From positions 1 to 64,000 of the forward strand of contig CAWDYI010000003.1 in assembly GCA_963806395.1 (NCBI GenBank): a stretch of 64,000 nucleotides of DNA. The letters are read 5' to 3'. The translations under genes were made by a program, and so were the position numbers. The notes under the pieces are model-generated. The model saw only the letters and a list, made by a program, of their open reading frames with translations, was not told the DNA's origin and ran no database searches. Positions within the stretch are counted from its first letter, which is position 1. Each line of letters opens with the position of its first letter. This stretch comes from DASSUW01 sp963806395 (GTDB lineage: Bacteria; Actinomycetota; Thermoleophilia; Solirubrobacterales; Solirubrobacteraceae). Below are positions 26,571-37,111 of this stretch, one piece after another.

Positions 26571-26997
26571 CTTCGCGCACACCGTCGAGATCCCGCAGCC
26601 GCCCGCGGCGGTCTTCCCGTGGCTGCTCGAAGAGGACAACGTCCCGCGCTGGACGGGCAGCCTGACGGCGTACGAGCGGCTCGACGACGGCGAGATGGGG
26701 ACCGGGTCGCGGGTGCGGCAGGTGCTCGACATCAGCGGCCGCACGATCGACGTCGAGCTCGAGGTGACGGCGTACGAGCCGCCGACCGGCGCCCAGACGC
26801 GCTTCTCCACGAACGGCATCGAGGTCGTGAGCACCTACTCGCTCGAGGCGGCGGGCGCCGGCACGCGCCTCACGCAGTCGATCGAGGCGAAGGCCGGCGG
26901 GCTCACCGCCCGCCTGCTCGTCCCGGTCGTCCAGCCTCGGCTCGAGCAGAAGCTCACCGAGGACCTCGAGCGCCTTCGCGAAACGCTCTCCGGGTAG
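26563..26997 (+). CDS. SRPBCC-fold (polyketide cyclase/START-like) protein
   Basis: The 144-residue protein has the SRPBCC pattern FAHTVEIPQPPAAVFPWLLEE.NVPRWTGSL at its start and a C-terminal long helix (VQPRLEQKLTEDLERLRETL). These folds hold a hydrophobic ligand. GTG 26563 overlaps the cysE stop, so it is coupled to cysE, but no functional link to cysteine synthesis is obvious. Confidence 0.82.
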   Translation: MASFAHTVEIPQPPAAVFPWLLEEDNVPRWTGSLTAYERLDDGEMGTGSRVRQVLDISGRTIDVELEVTAYEPPTGAQTRFSTNGIEVVSTYSLEAAGAGTRLTQSIEAKAGGLTARLLVPVVQPRLEQKLTEDLERLRETLSG

Positions 26998-27005
26998 TCG
27001 ATCGG

Positions 27006-28205
27006 ATGCGCGTCCTGCTCGCAGCGATCGTCATCCTGCTGATCGCCGCGCCCGGGGCGGGTGCGCAGGACGTGGTCGCGAGCGCCGCACAGGCGCTGAA
27101 GGAGGACCCCGTCTACGTGGACCCGGCGGTCGCGAACATGCTCGACGAAGACGATGCAGCCGAGTTGCGGCGCCGGATCGAGGCCAGTGGGGAGGAGTTG
27201 CACGTCGCCGTTCTCCCTGCGAGCGCGGGCGACCCGGAACGCGTGACCGAGACGCTCGCCGAGCGGACCGGCCTCCCGGGCGACTACGTGGCCGTCGTCG
27301 GCAGGACGCTGCGCAGCGGCCCGAGCGCCGAGGTCCAGGAGGCGGCGACCGAGGCGGTCGAGGCCAACCAGGGCGACGGCGCGGGCGCGATCCTCCTCGA
27401 CCTCGTCGACCGGCTCGAGGACAAGGGCGATGGCGGCGGGGGAGGGGACGGGATCCCCGCTGGGACGCTGATCCTGCTCGGCCTGGGTGGCGCGGGCGGC
27501 GCGGCGCTGCTGGTCTCCCACCGCCGGCGCCGGCGCGAGCAGGCGGCCGAGTTCGCCGAGGTCAAGGACAACGTGCGCGACGACCTGGTCGCGCTCGGCG
27601 ACGACATCCGCGCGCTCGACGTCGACATCGAGATGCCCGGCGTGACGCCCGAGGCGCGCGACGACTACGAGCGGGCCGTGAACGCCTACGAGCGCGCCGA
27701 CCAGACGTGGCGGCTGGCGCGCCGCCCTGACGATCTCGAGCCGGTCGGCGCGGCGCTCGAGGAGGGCCGCTGGGCGATGACGGCGAGCCGCGCCCGACTC
27801 GACGGCCGCGAGCCGCCGGAGCGCCGCCTGCCGTGCTTCTTCGACCCGCGCCACGGCCCGTCGGACCGCGACGTCGAGTGGACGCCGCCCGGTGGCGTGG
27901 CGCGCGACGTGCCCGCCTGCGAGGCCGACGCCCAGCGGGTCGAGCGCGGGGAGGACCCCGAGGCGCGCGAGGTGCTCGTCGGCGGCGAGCGGACGCCATA
28001 TTGGAACGCCGGCCCGATGTACGCGCCGTTCATGGGCGGCTTCTACGGCGGCGGCCTGCTGCCGGGTCTCATGATCGGCACCGTGCTCGGCGATGTCTGG
28101 TCGGGTCCGGACACCGGCGGCGGGGGCGACTTCGGCGGAGGCGGCGACTTCGGCGGCGGAGGGGACTTCGGCGGCGGCGGCTTCGGAGGCGGCGGGGACT
28201 TCTAG
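27006..28205 (+). CDS. TPM-like exported membrane protein with Gly-rich tail
   Basis: The 399-residue protein has a signal peptide (MRVLLAAIVILLIAAPGAGAQ), an outer ~120-residue domain resembling TPM/YgcG domains (PVYVDPAVANMLDEDDAAELRRRI, LPASAG, GDYVAVVG), one membrane helix (~155-180), and a cytoplasmic helical region. The tail has four to five GGGGDFGG units (28110-28204), reminiscent of the Gly-rich tails of TPM proteins. The function is unknown, possibly envelope stress or photosystem-II-repair-like TPM phosphatase activity. Confidence 0.75.
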   Translation: MRVLLAAIVILLIAAPGAGAQDVVASAAQALKEDPVYVDPAVANMLDEDDAAELRRRIEASGEELHVAVLPASAGDPERVTETLAERTGLPGDYVAVVGRTLRSGPSAEVQEAATEAVEANQGDGAGAILLDLVDRLEDKGDGGGGGDGIPAGTLILLGLGGAGGAALLVSHRRRRREQAAEFAEVKDNVRDDLVALGDDIRALDVDIEMPGVTPEARDDYERAVNAYERADQTWRLARRPDDLEPVGAALEEGRWAMTASRARLDGREPPERRLPCFFDPRHGPSDRDVEWTPPGGVARDVPACEADAQRVERGEDPEAREVLVGGERTPYWNAGPMYAPFMGGFYGGGLLPGLMIGTVLGDVWSGPDTGGGGDFGGGGDFGGGGDFGGGGFGGGGDF

Positions 28206-28240
28206 GCGGTCCGCTCTGCCCCGGCCGCCGAAGATCGGTA

Positions 28241-28357
28241 GCCGCGCCGAGCAAACTAGGTAGGTCGCCCGATGCGCGGCGACACCCCGGAAGGGACGCT
28301 TGGAGTCGTACTGATCCGGGCGCTCACCAGGGAGCGCCGAAGTGGCAGGAGGCCACC
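28241..28357 (+). promoter_or_regulatory. structured 5' leader, riboswitch-like
   Basis: Four stems can be drawn. GCCGCGC (28241-28247) pairs with GCGCGGC (28274-28280), or alternatively GTCGCC (28264-28269) pairs with GGCGAC (28278-28283); the two are mutually exclusive. GGCGCTC/GAGCGCC (28319-28338) follows. Finally GTGGC-AGGAG-GCCAC (28342-28356) places the Shine-Dalgarno in a hairpin loop directly before ATG 28358. An aptamer followed by an RBS hairpin is the layout of a translational riboswitch. I cannot assign a class; c-di-AMP (ydaO-yuaA) leaders precede cell-envelope genes in Actinobacteria and are one candidate. Confidence 0.5.
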
Positions 28358-28720
28358 ATGTTCCTCAAGCGCATCATCATCACCGCCCTCGTCGTCGTCG
28401 CCGCGGGAGCGCCGGCTTCGGCCGCGTTCGCCATGTTCGACTTCGCGCCCGAGTCGTCGCTGCGCCAGGACCTGCGCGGACCCGACGCGCGGCCTGCGCC
28501 GCCGGTCCACCAGGACCTGCGCTCGCCCGATGCCCGCGACGCCGCTCTCGACCTCGTGGCTCCCGAGACCCCGCCCGCGGGCGCCCCGGTGGGTCACACG
28601 GTGGAGGTGTCCGGCGCCGAGTTCCCGTGGCTCGAGGTCGGCCTCGCCGCGGCGCTGGCGCTCGCGCTCGTCGCCCTCGGCACCGGCGCGATGCGACGCC
28701 GCCGGCTGGCCGCCCCGTAA
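28358..28720 (+). CDS. small membrane protein with DLRSPDAR repeats
   Basis: The 120-residue protein has a signal-type N-terminus (IIITALVVVAAGAPASAAFA), a short outer segment with two near-identical motifs QDLRGPDAR and QDLRSPDAR, and a C-terminal membrane helix followed by MRRRRLAAP. The DLRSPDAR(DAA) motif occurs in many small Thermoleophilia membrane proteins (from memory); its function is unknown to me. CAGGAGG precedes the ATG, inside the leader hairpin. Confidence 0.72.
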   Translation: MFLKRIIITALVVVAAGAPASAAFAMFDFAPESSLRQDLRGPDARPAPPVHQDLRSPDARDAALDLVAPETPPAGAPVGHTVEVSGAEFPWLEVGLAAALALALVALGTGAMRRRRLAAP

Positions 28721-28729
28721 GGGCCTGTC

Positions 28730-30272
<1,543 letters not shown>

Positions 30273-30276
<4 letters not shown>

Positions 30277-31500
30277 GGGCGGCTCCCTCTGATCGAGTGG
30301 TCAAGCAGTGTCATGGGGTGGTAGATGGGCACGCTGTCGCCGTCCATGTGGGCGGCGATCTGGATCGCGCAGCCCGGGTTGGCGGCCGCGATGGCCTGCG
30401 CGCCGGTGGCGGCGAGGTTCGCCGCCTTGCGGCGACCGAGCTCGGCCGCCGGCTCCGGCTGGATGAGGTTGTAGATGCCCGCGGAGCCGCAGCACAGCTC
30501 CCAGTCGGCGGGCTCGACCAGCTCGAGCTCGGGGATCCCGCGCAGCAGCGCGCGCGGCTGCTCGCGGACCTGCTGGGCGTGGGCGAGGTGGCAGGCGTCG
30601 TGGTAGGCGAGCTTGAGCGGCAGCGGGTGGCGCTCGGCCCGCGGCTCGTCGGCCGCCAGCAGCTCGTGCACGTCGCGCACCTTGGCCGCGAACGCCTCGG
30701 CCCGCTCGTCACCCTCGAACAGGTAGCCGTACTCCTTCATCGCCGAGCCGCAGCCGGCGACGTTGACCACGATGTGGTCGAAGCCGTCGTATGCATCGAT
30801 CGTCGCCCGGGCGAGGTCGCGCGCCTCGTCCTCGACGCCGGTGTGGAGCTGGAGCGCACCGCAGCAGCGCGGCCGGCGCGGCGCGTGCACCTCCCAGCCC
30901 TCGGCGGCGAGCACGCGCACGGTGGCGGCGTTGACGTCGCCGAAGAACACGCGCTGCACGCAGCCCTGCATCAGCGCCACGCGGCCGCGGCGCTCGCCGA
31001 CCGCCGGAGTGACCTCCGGCGAGCTGTCGCATCGCGGCGCGCAGCGGCACCTTCGGCGCCAGGTTGCTGAACGGGACCGGGATCCGCAGTCGCTGCTGGA
31101 GCGCCATGAACGGCACCGCGGCGCGCAGCCGCCCGGGGTGGGTGAACAGCGCGAAGATGCCGCGGCGCAGAGCGCGCTCCTTGCGGGTGCGGGCGCCGTG
31201 ACGCTCGACCTGCGGGCGTGCGCGCTCGATCAGCCGGTCGTACTGGACGCCGGACGGGCACGCCGTCACGCACGCCATGCAGCCGAGGCAGCGGTCGAGG
31301 TGCGTGGTCATCTCCTGCGAGACCTCGCTGCCCTCCTCGTGGCCGATCCGCATCAGCACGATCCGCCCGCGCGGCGAGTCCATCTCCTCCTCGAAGACCG
31401 CGTAGCTCGGGCACGTGGGCAGGCAGAAGCCGCAGTGCACGCAGTCCTTGATCAGGTCCATCTCCGGGGGGCGGGTGTCGTCCCACGCGCTCGTCGCCAT
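30273..31500 (-). CDS. glcF: glycolate oxidase iron-sulfur subunit, frameshifted
   Basis: The protein has two 4Fe-4S motifs near its N-terminus (CVHCGFCLPTCPSY and CLGCMACVTACPSG) and two CCG domains (CCGALQLH, GCGSAMKEYG, CCGSAGIYN), as in GlcF. It starts at ATG 31500 (MATSAWDDTRPPEMDLI). The frame breaks once at 31009-31023: removing one G changes RQLAGGHSGG to RQLAEVTPAVGERRGRVALMQGC and joins the halves. It passes electrons from GlcD to the quinone pool. The operon order is permease-glcD-glcE-glcF-aceB. Confidence 0.88.
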
Positions 31501-31501
31501 G

Positions 31502-32591
31502 TCACAGTCCTCCCACGAACGCGCCCGGTCTGAACGTCCGAGCCGGATCGAAGCGCTCCTTGATCCGCTCCATGACGGCCAACACGCCAGGATCGACCAC
31601 CGGCCACGGGTCCTGCACGCCGTCGGCGCCGTCGAGCACGGTGCACGCCCGCGGTGCGAGCGCCTCGCGCAGCGCGGGGACGTCCGCGCCCGCCGGCAGT
31701 GCGACCCACGACAGCCCGAGCGCGGCGCGGGAGACGACGACTGCCGCCGGCGGCGCGCGCCTCGCGGATCACGGCCGGCAGATCGGTCGGCCGGCCGGAG
31801 ACCTTCACGACCAGGGCGGCGCGCTGGCGGTCGCGCTGCGCCGCCCACAGCTCGTCGTCGTCCTCCTCGATCGTCGTGTCGCCGAGCTCGACGTGCTCGA
31901 GCGCCGCCTTCGCCCGCTCGACCGCCGTGGTCCCGCCGAAGCGGACGCTGAGCCAGCCGGCGTCGCCCTCCCAGCCGGCGTCGAGGCAGTCCGCCTCGAG
32001 CGGGAGCGCGGCCAGGCGCGCGGCCGCGCCGGCGAGCGCGTCCGGGTCGCCGGTGCGCGCGATCAGGGTCGCGGTGCGGGCGGGTGCCGGGTGCAGCCGC
32101 AACGCGACGCGTGCGATCAGCCCGAGCGTGCCGAACGAGCCTGCGAACAGCTTTGCGAGGTCGTAGCCGGCGACGTTCTTGATCACCTTGCCGCCGGACT
32201 TGGCGATCGCGCCGTCGGACAGCACGACCGTGATCCCGACCACGACGTCGCGCACGCCGCCGTAGCGGTGGCGCATCGGCCCGGAGTCGTTGGCCGCGAT
32301 CACGCCGCCGACCGTGGCCGCCGCGCCGGCGCCCAGCGGCGGATCGAGCGCGAGCATCTGCCCGGAGCCGCCGAACGTCGCCTGCGCCTCGACGAGCGGC
32401 ACGCCGGCCTCGAGGATGGCGGTGAAGTCGCCCTCGTTGTGCTCGAGGATCCGGTTCAGGCGGCGCGTGTCGAAGTCCGTCGCCTCGCTCTGGCCGCCCC
32501 ACCCGAGCTTCGTGCCGCCGCCGCGTGGCCGGACTGCGCGGCCTGCGGCGGCGTGCTCGCGGATCTCCGCGGCGGCCTCCTCCACCGTCAT
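31502..32591 (-). CDS. glcE: glycolate oxidase FAD-binding subunit, frameshifted
   Basis: The N-terminal ~200 residues are a PCMH-type FAD-binding domain (VRPRGGGTKLGWGG, LDPPLGAGAAATVGGVIAAN, VKNVAGYDLAKLFAGSFGTLG by position 32100-32580). The frame breaks at ~31740-31757, after AVIREARA. One base fewer restores AAVVVSRAALGLSWVALPAG and a C-terminus ERIKERFDPARTFRPGAFVGGL that ends one base before the glcF ATG. Start ATG 32591 overlaps the glcD stop. Confidence 0.87.
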
Positions 32592-34114
32592 CAGAAGCGC
32601 TCGGCCAGGCCCGCCGCCTCGAGCGGATGCTGGCGGTAGTGCCCCGGCACCTCGCCGCACAGGCGCGGGGTCGGCATCACCTTGCCGGGGTTGGCGAGCC
32701 CGGCCGGGTCGAACGCGCAGCGCAGGCGCTGGAATGCGTCGAGGTCGGCCTCGCCGAACATCTTCGGCATGTGCCGCTTCTTGTCGACGCCGACGCCGTG
32801 CTCGCCGGTGATCGAGCCCCCGGCCTCGAGGCACACGTCGAGGATCCGGCCCGACAGCTCCTCCGCGCGGTCGGCCTCGCCCTCGACCGCGCCGTCGTAG
32901 CAGACCAGCGGGTGGAGGTTGCCATCGCCCGCGTGGAACACGTTGGCGACGACGAGCCCGTATTCCTGTGCGAGGCCATCGATGCGCTCGAGCACCTCGG
33001 GCAGCTTGGTGCGCGGGATCACGCCGTCCTGGACGAAGTAGTTGGGGGAGATCCGCCCCATCGCGGCGAAGGCGGCCTTGCGCGCCTTCCAGAACCGCTG
33101 CCGCTCGGCCTCGTCGCGCGCCACCCGCACATCGTCGGAGCCGATGCGCTCGCAGATCGCGGTGACGTCGTCGAACCGCGCCGCGCATTCGCGCTCGGCG
33201 CCGTCGAGCTCCACCAGCAGCGCCGCGCCGCGCATCGGGAAGCCCGCGTGCGCCGCCTGCTCGGCCGCCTCGATCGCCTTCGCGTCCATCATCTCGATCG
33301 CCCCGGGCACGATCCCGCCCTGCACGATCTCCGACACCGCCTCGCCCGCCTCGCGCGTGCTGTCGAAGAACGCCACCAGCGTTCGCACGGTCTCCGGCGA
33401 GGGCACGATTCGCAGCCACACCTTGGTGGCCACGCCGAGCGTGCCCTCCGACCCGACGAATGCGCCGAGCAGGTCGTAGCCCGGCGGGTCGAGCTCGTAG
33501 CCGCCGACCTGGATCATCTCGCCGTCGGCGAGCACGAGCTCGAGGCCGATCACGTAGTTGGTGGTGAATCCGTACTTGAAGCAGTGCGCTCCGCCGGAGT
33601 TCTCGGCGACGTTGCCGCCGATCGAGCACACGATCTGGCTCGACGGGTCGGGCGGATAGAAGAACGCCGGGCCGACGGCGGCCGACACGTTCGTGTTCGT
33701 CACGCCCGGCTCGACGCACACGCGATGGTTCTCGAAGTCGATCTCGAGGATCCGCTTCATCCGCGAGAGCACGATCAGAACCCCGTCCTCGACCGGCAGC
33801 GCGCCGCCCGAGAGGCCGGAGCCGGCGCCGCGCGCCACCCACGGAACCCCGACGCGCGCGCACGCCGCCACGACGCGCTGCACCTCCTCGGCGGTGCCCG
33901 GGAGCGCCGCCGCCGCGGGCACCGCGCGGTACTGCAGCAGCCCGTCGGACTCGTACGTGCGCAGCTGGTGCTCCTGCGTGTACACCCACTTGTCGCCGCA
34001 GATCGTGCGCAGCTCCTCGGCGAGCGCGCGCAGGTCCCGCTCGGGGGCGTCCGCCTGCGGCGCGCCTGGGGCGACGGTGGGGCCTTCGGGGGCTGCGGCT
34101 AGACGACCATCCAC
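32591..34114 (-). CDS. glcD: glycolate oxidase / D-lactate dehydrogenase FAD subunit
   Basis: The 507-residue flavoprotein oxidises a 2-hydroxy acid to the 2-oxo acid. FAD-binding signatures are WVARGAGSGLSGGALP, SQIVCSIGGNVAENSGG, and FVGSEGTLGVATKVWL; the C-terminal FAD-oxidase domain has HAGDGNLHPLVCYD and GSITGEHGVGVDKK. The reading frame is intact. The GTG start at 34114 lies inside the end of the permease gene (16-bp overlap), suggesting coupling. With glcE, glcF and aceB the pathway is glycolate to glyoxylate to malate; D-lactate is an alternative substrate. Confidence 0.93.
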   Translation of the reverse strand: MDGRLAAAPEGPTVAPGAPQADAPERDLRALAEELRTICGDKWVYTQEHQLRTYESDGLLQYRAVPAAAALPGTAEEVQRVVAACARVGVPWVARGAGSGLSGGALPVEDGVLIVLSRMKRILEIDFENHRVCVEPGVTNTNVSAAVGPAFFYPPDPSSQIVCSIGGNVAENSGGAHCFKYGFTTNYVIGLELVLADGEMIQVGGYELDPPGYDLLGAFVGSEGTLGVATKVWLRIVPSPETVRTLVAFFDSTREAGEAVSEIVQGGIVPGAIEMMDAKAIEAAEQAAHAGFPMRGAALLVELDGAERECAARFDDVTAICERIGSDDVRVARDEAERQRFWKARKAAFAAMGRISPNYFVQDGVIPRTKLPEVLERIDGLAQEYGLVVANVFHAGDGNLHPLVCYDGAVEGEADRAEELSGRILDVCLEAGGSITGEHGVGVDKKRHMPKMFGEADLDAFQRLRCAFDPAGLANPGKVMPTPRLCGEVPGHYRQHPLEAAGLAERF

Positions 34115-35772
34115 GACAGGATCGCTGTGGATTGCAGCAGAACGATCACGCACATGATCAGCAGGAGCAACAGGCTCCATCCGAGGACCTTGCGGAACAG
34201 CTCGCCCTCCTGCCCGGCGAGGCCGACCGCGGCGGCACCGATCGCGAGGTTCTGCGGCGAGATCATCTTGCCCAGCACGCCGCCTGACGAGTTGGCGGCC
34301 GCGAGCAGCGTCGGGTTCAGCCCCGCCTCGTTGGCGGCCTGCACCTGCAGCGCGCCGAACAGCGAGTTCGACGACGTGTCGGAGCCCGTCACGGCGACGC
34401 CCAGCCAGCCGATGATCGACGACAGGAACGCCAGCGCGCCTCCGGCGCCGGCGAGCCACTGCCCGAGCGTCAGCGTCTGCGCGGAGAAGTTCATGACGTA
34501 CGCCAGCGCGAGCACCGTGGCGACGGTGAGCGTCGCCCACTTGAGCTGATCCAGCGTCTCCACGTACACGCGCAGCGCCCGGCGCGGCGAGACGCGCAGG
34601 ACGAGCATCGTGAGCAGGCCGGAGAAGAGGAGCAGCGTGCCGGTGGCCGCCAGCCAGTTGAAGTTGAACACCGCCGAGGAGGGCTCCTCGCCGCTCGCGT
34701 TGAGCACGTTCAGGCCCGGCCAGTCGATCTCCCTCGTCGGGCCGGCGAGCGCGTCCTTGATCGGCCCCCACTGCGCCAGCGAGAGCACCGCGATGATGAT
34801 CAGGTACGGCGCGTAGGCGGCGAGGATGTCGCCGCGGCTGTCGCGCGCGTCATCGCTGCGGCGCTGGACCTCGCGCTCGTGCACGGCGTCGGCGGTCGCC
34901 GCGCCGGCGATCGCCGGGCGGCTGAAGCGGCCTTCGCCGCCCTCCATGCGGAGCGGCTCGTCCGGGCCCCACACCTGCAGCAGCGCCACGATCGCGCCGG
35001 CCGACAGCAGTGCGGCCACGATGTCGGTCAGCTCGACCGACATGTAGTTCGAGCAGACGAACTGACCGATCGCGAAGGCGAGGCCGCCCACGACCGCCGC
35101 GGGCCAGCACTTGCGGACGCCGCGCCTGCCGTCGACCATGCCGATCAGGATCAGCGGCACGACCATCGCCAGGAACGGCGTCTGGCGCCCGACCATCGCC
35201 CCGAGCTCGTCCTTCGGCAGCCCGCTGACCTCGGACAGCGTGATGATCGGCGTCGCGATCGCACCGAACGCGACCGGCGCCGTGTTGGCGACGAGCGCGA
35301 CGGCGGCTGCCTGCATCGGCTTGAAGCCGACCGCGACGAGCATCACCGACGTGATCGCCACCGGCGTCCCGAACCCGGCCAGCGCCTCGATCAGCGCGCC
35401 GAACGAGAACGCGATCACGACGGCCTGGATCCGCTGGTCGTCGGAGATCGATGCGAACGAGCGGCGCAGCACGGCGAAGTGCCCGGTCGCGTCGGTCATG
35501 TTGTAGATCCAGATCGCGTTCCAGACGATCCACATGATCGGAAACAGGCCGAAGCACGCGCCCAGCACGGCCGCGTTGAGCGCTTGACCGCCCGGCATCG
35601 AGTACACGACGACCGCAACGACGATCGCGATCACGAGCGACGCGAGCGCCGCCCAGTGCGCCTTCAGCTTCAGGCCGCCGAGCAGCACGAAGAGCGTGAT
35701 CAGCGGTAGCGCCGCGAAGATGGCGCTCCCGAACAGCGAACCCCCAACCGGATCAAGAACCTGCTCGTACAT
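34099..35772 (-). CDS. L-lactate permease family transporter (LctP/GlcA)
   Basis: The 557-residue polytopic permease has ~12-13 membrane segments with family-typical sequence: GALIEALAGFGTPVAITSVMLVAVGFKP, ITLSEVSGLPK, GWLGVAVTGSDTSSNSLFGALQ, SSGGVLGKMISPQNLAIG (each by position). LctP and GlcA are the same family. Being first in an operon with glcDEF and malate synthase, glycolate is the likely substrate, lactate the alternative. Confidence 0.93.
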   Translation of the reverse strand: MYEQVLDPVGGSLFGSAIFAALPLITLFVLLGGLKLKAHWAALASLVIAIVVAVVVYSMPGGQALNAAVLGACFGLFPIMWIVWNAIWIYNMTDATGHFAVLRRSFASISDDQRIQAVVIAFSFGALIEALAGFGTPVAITSVMLVAVGFKPMQAAAVALVANTAPVAFGAIATPIITLSEVSGLPKDELGAMVGRQTPFLAMVVPLILIGMVDGRRGVRKCWPAAVVGGLAFAIGQFVCSNYMSVELTDIVAALLSAGAIVALLQVWGPDEPLRMEGGEGRFSRPAIAGAATADAVHEREVQRRSDDARDSRGDILAAYAPYLIIIAVLSLAQWGPIKDALAGPTREIDWPGLNVLNASGEEPSSAVFNFNWLAATGTLLLFSGLLTMLVLRVSPRRALRVYVETLDQLKWATLTVATVLALAYVMNFSAQTLTLGQWLAGAGGALAFLSSIIGWLGVAVTGSDTSSNSLFGALQVQAANEAGLNPTLLAAANSSGGVLGKMISPQNLAIGAAAVGLAGQEGELFRKVLGWSLLLLLIMCVIVLLQSTAILSWMVV

Positions 35773-35806
35773 TTCCCGAAGCCTCCCCTAGCTGCCTCGC
35801 CGGGCT

Positions 35807-36337
35807 TTACCCGGCGCGCCGCGGGCGCAAGCGTCCAGTGCACTCGCGCAAGCTGCGCGCGCTGAACGCAGCGGTGGCGATCGCGAGCGAGACGCCCCAC
35901 ACCCAGAAGATCGCGACCTGGGTCCAGAACGACCAGGCGGGGATGCCTTCGGCGACCTCGCCCGGCATCGTGAAGCCGTCGACCATGTACTGCACGCTCC
36001 AGTGGTTGAAGGTGGCGAGGATCCCGATCGGTGCCAGCAGCGGTAGAACGACGAGCCACCGCGGCATGCGCGTGCCGCCGAGGAGCGGGATGCCGTCGGG
36101 CACCGTGCGCCGCCGGTGGAGGACGAAGAAGTAGGTGAACGCGGCGGTGCCCTCGCACAGCACGACAAAGCCGAGCAGGCCGACCGATCCCAGGCCAGGG
36201 CTCTGGAGGAAGTCGTGCAGGCCCTCTGGTTCGATGCCGAGCGGTATCCCCACCGCCCAGATCAGGCGCCAGAGGCTGTAGGGAAGCGGCGCCAGGACGG
36301 CGACCCACGCGATCATCCGTTCCAGCGACGTCGTCAT
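35807..36337 (-). CDS. four-helix membrane protein of unknown function
   Basis: The 176-residue protein has about four membrane helices (MIAWVAVLAPLPYSLWRLIWA; SVGLLGFVVLCEGTAAFTYFF; WLVVLPLLAPIGILATF; FWVWGVSLAIATAAF). AAGGAGC precedes ATG 36337. I recognise no family. It lies next to a two-component system on the same strand and may be its output or a sensed transporter. Confidence 0.72.
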   Translation of the reverse strand: MTTSLERMIAWVAVLAPLPYSLWRLIWAVGIPLGIEPEGLHDFLQSPGLGSVGLLGFVVLCEGTAAFTYFFVLHRRRTVPDGIPLLGGTRMPRWLVVLPLLAPIGILATFNHWSVQYMVDGFTMPGEVAEGIPAWSFWTQVAIFWVWGVSLAIATAAFSARSLRECTGRLRPRRAG

Positions 36338-36459
36338 CGGTTGCTCCTTCGAGTTCACGGCCGATCCATGATCAGCCGGTCGAGCGGCGGCGACCATCGG
36401 CCATATGGCAGAAGCTCGCGCGCCGGCGGCAGCGTCGATCTGCCGATCGGCAGAGGTGG

Positions 36460-37111
36460 TCAGGCGTCGGCGATGCCGGCGCGCCACGCCCAGGCGGCGA
36501 TGCCGACGCGGTTGCGGGCGCCGAGCTTGCGCTGGATGTTCGCGACGTGCGTCTTGACCGTCCCGGCGGCGATGAACAGCTCGGCGCCGATCTCGATGTT
36601 GGTGCGGCCGCGCGCGACGAGGCGGGCGACGTCGATCTCGCGGGTGGTCAGCGGTTCGCCGGGCAGCCTCGGCCTCGCCGGCCGCGGGCTCGGTCAGATG
36701 GCGCAGCAGGCGCACCGTGATCGAGGGACTGACCAGCGTGTCGCCCGCCATCGCGGCGCGGACCGCCTCGATCAGAAGCGCCGGCCCGGCGCGCTTGAGC
36801 AGGAAGCCGCAGGCGCCGTTGCGCAGCGCGGCGTGGACGTAGTCATCGAGGTCGAACGTGGTGACGACGATCACGCGAGCCGGCTCGACGGCTTCCGGCC
36901 CGGCGAGCCGGCGGGTGAGCTCGAGGCCGTCCAGTCGCGGCATCCGGATGTCCGCGACGACGACGTCCGGCCGCAACCGGCGCGCGAGCGCCTGCGCGGT
37001 GTGCCCGTCAGGGGCCTCGCCGACGACCTGCATGTCGGGCTGCGCGTCGAGGATCAGCCGGAAGCCGTGCCGGATCCGCTCGTGATCGTCGGCGAGCAGG
37101 ATCCGGATCAT
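36460..37111 (-). CDS. NarL/LuxR-type response regulator, frameshifted
   Basis: The receiver domain is complete (MIRILLADDHERIRHGF, phosphoacceptor Asp54 in VVVADIRMPRLDG, VVTTFDLDDYVHAAL, GACGFLLKRAGP). After LLRHLTEPAAGEAEA the frame breaks at 36655-36668. One C or G fewer restores AGEPLTTREIDVARLVARG and a normal LuxR HTH (TNIEIGAELFIAAGTVKTHVANIQRKLGARNR by position) ending in TGA 36460. The start overlaps the kinase stop (ATGA), so the pair is co-translated. Confidence 0.85.

Noticed and set aside
28110..28204. GGGGDF-coding repeat as a CRISPR or tandem DNA repeat element
   Set aside because: It is in frame with the TPM-like gene, the units differ in sequence at wobble positions and there are no spacers; it is a Gly-rich protein tail.
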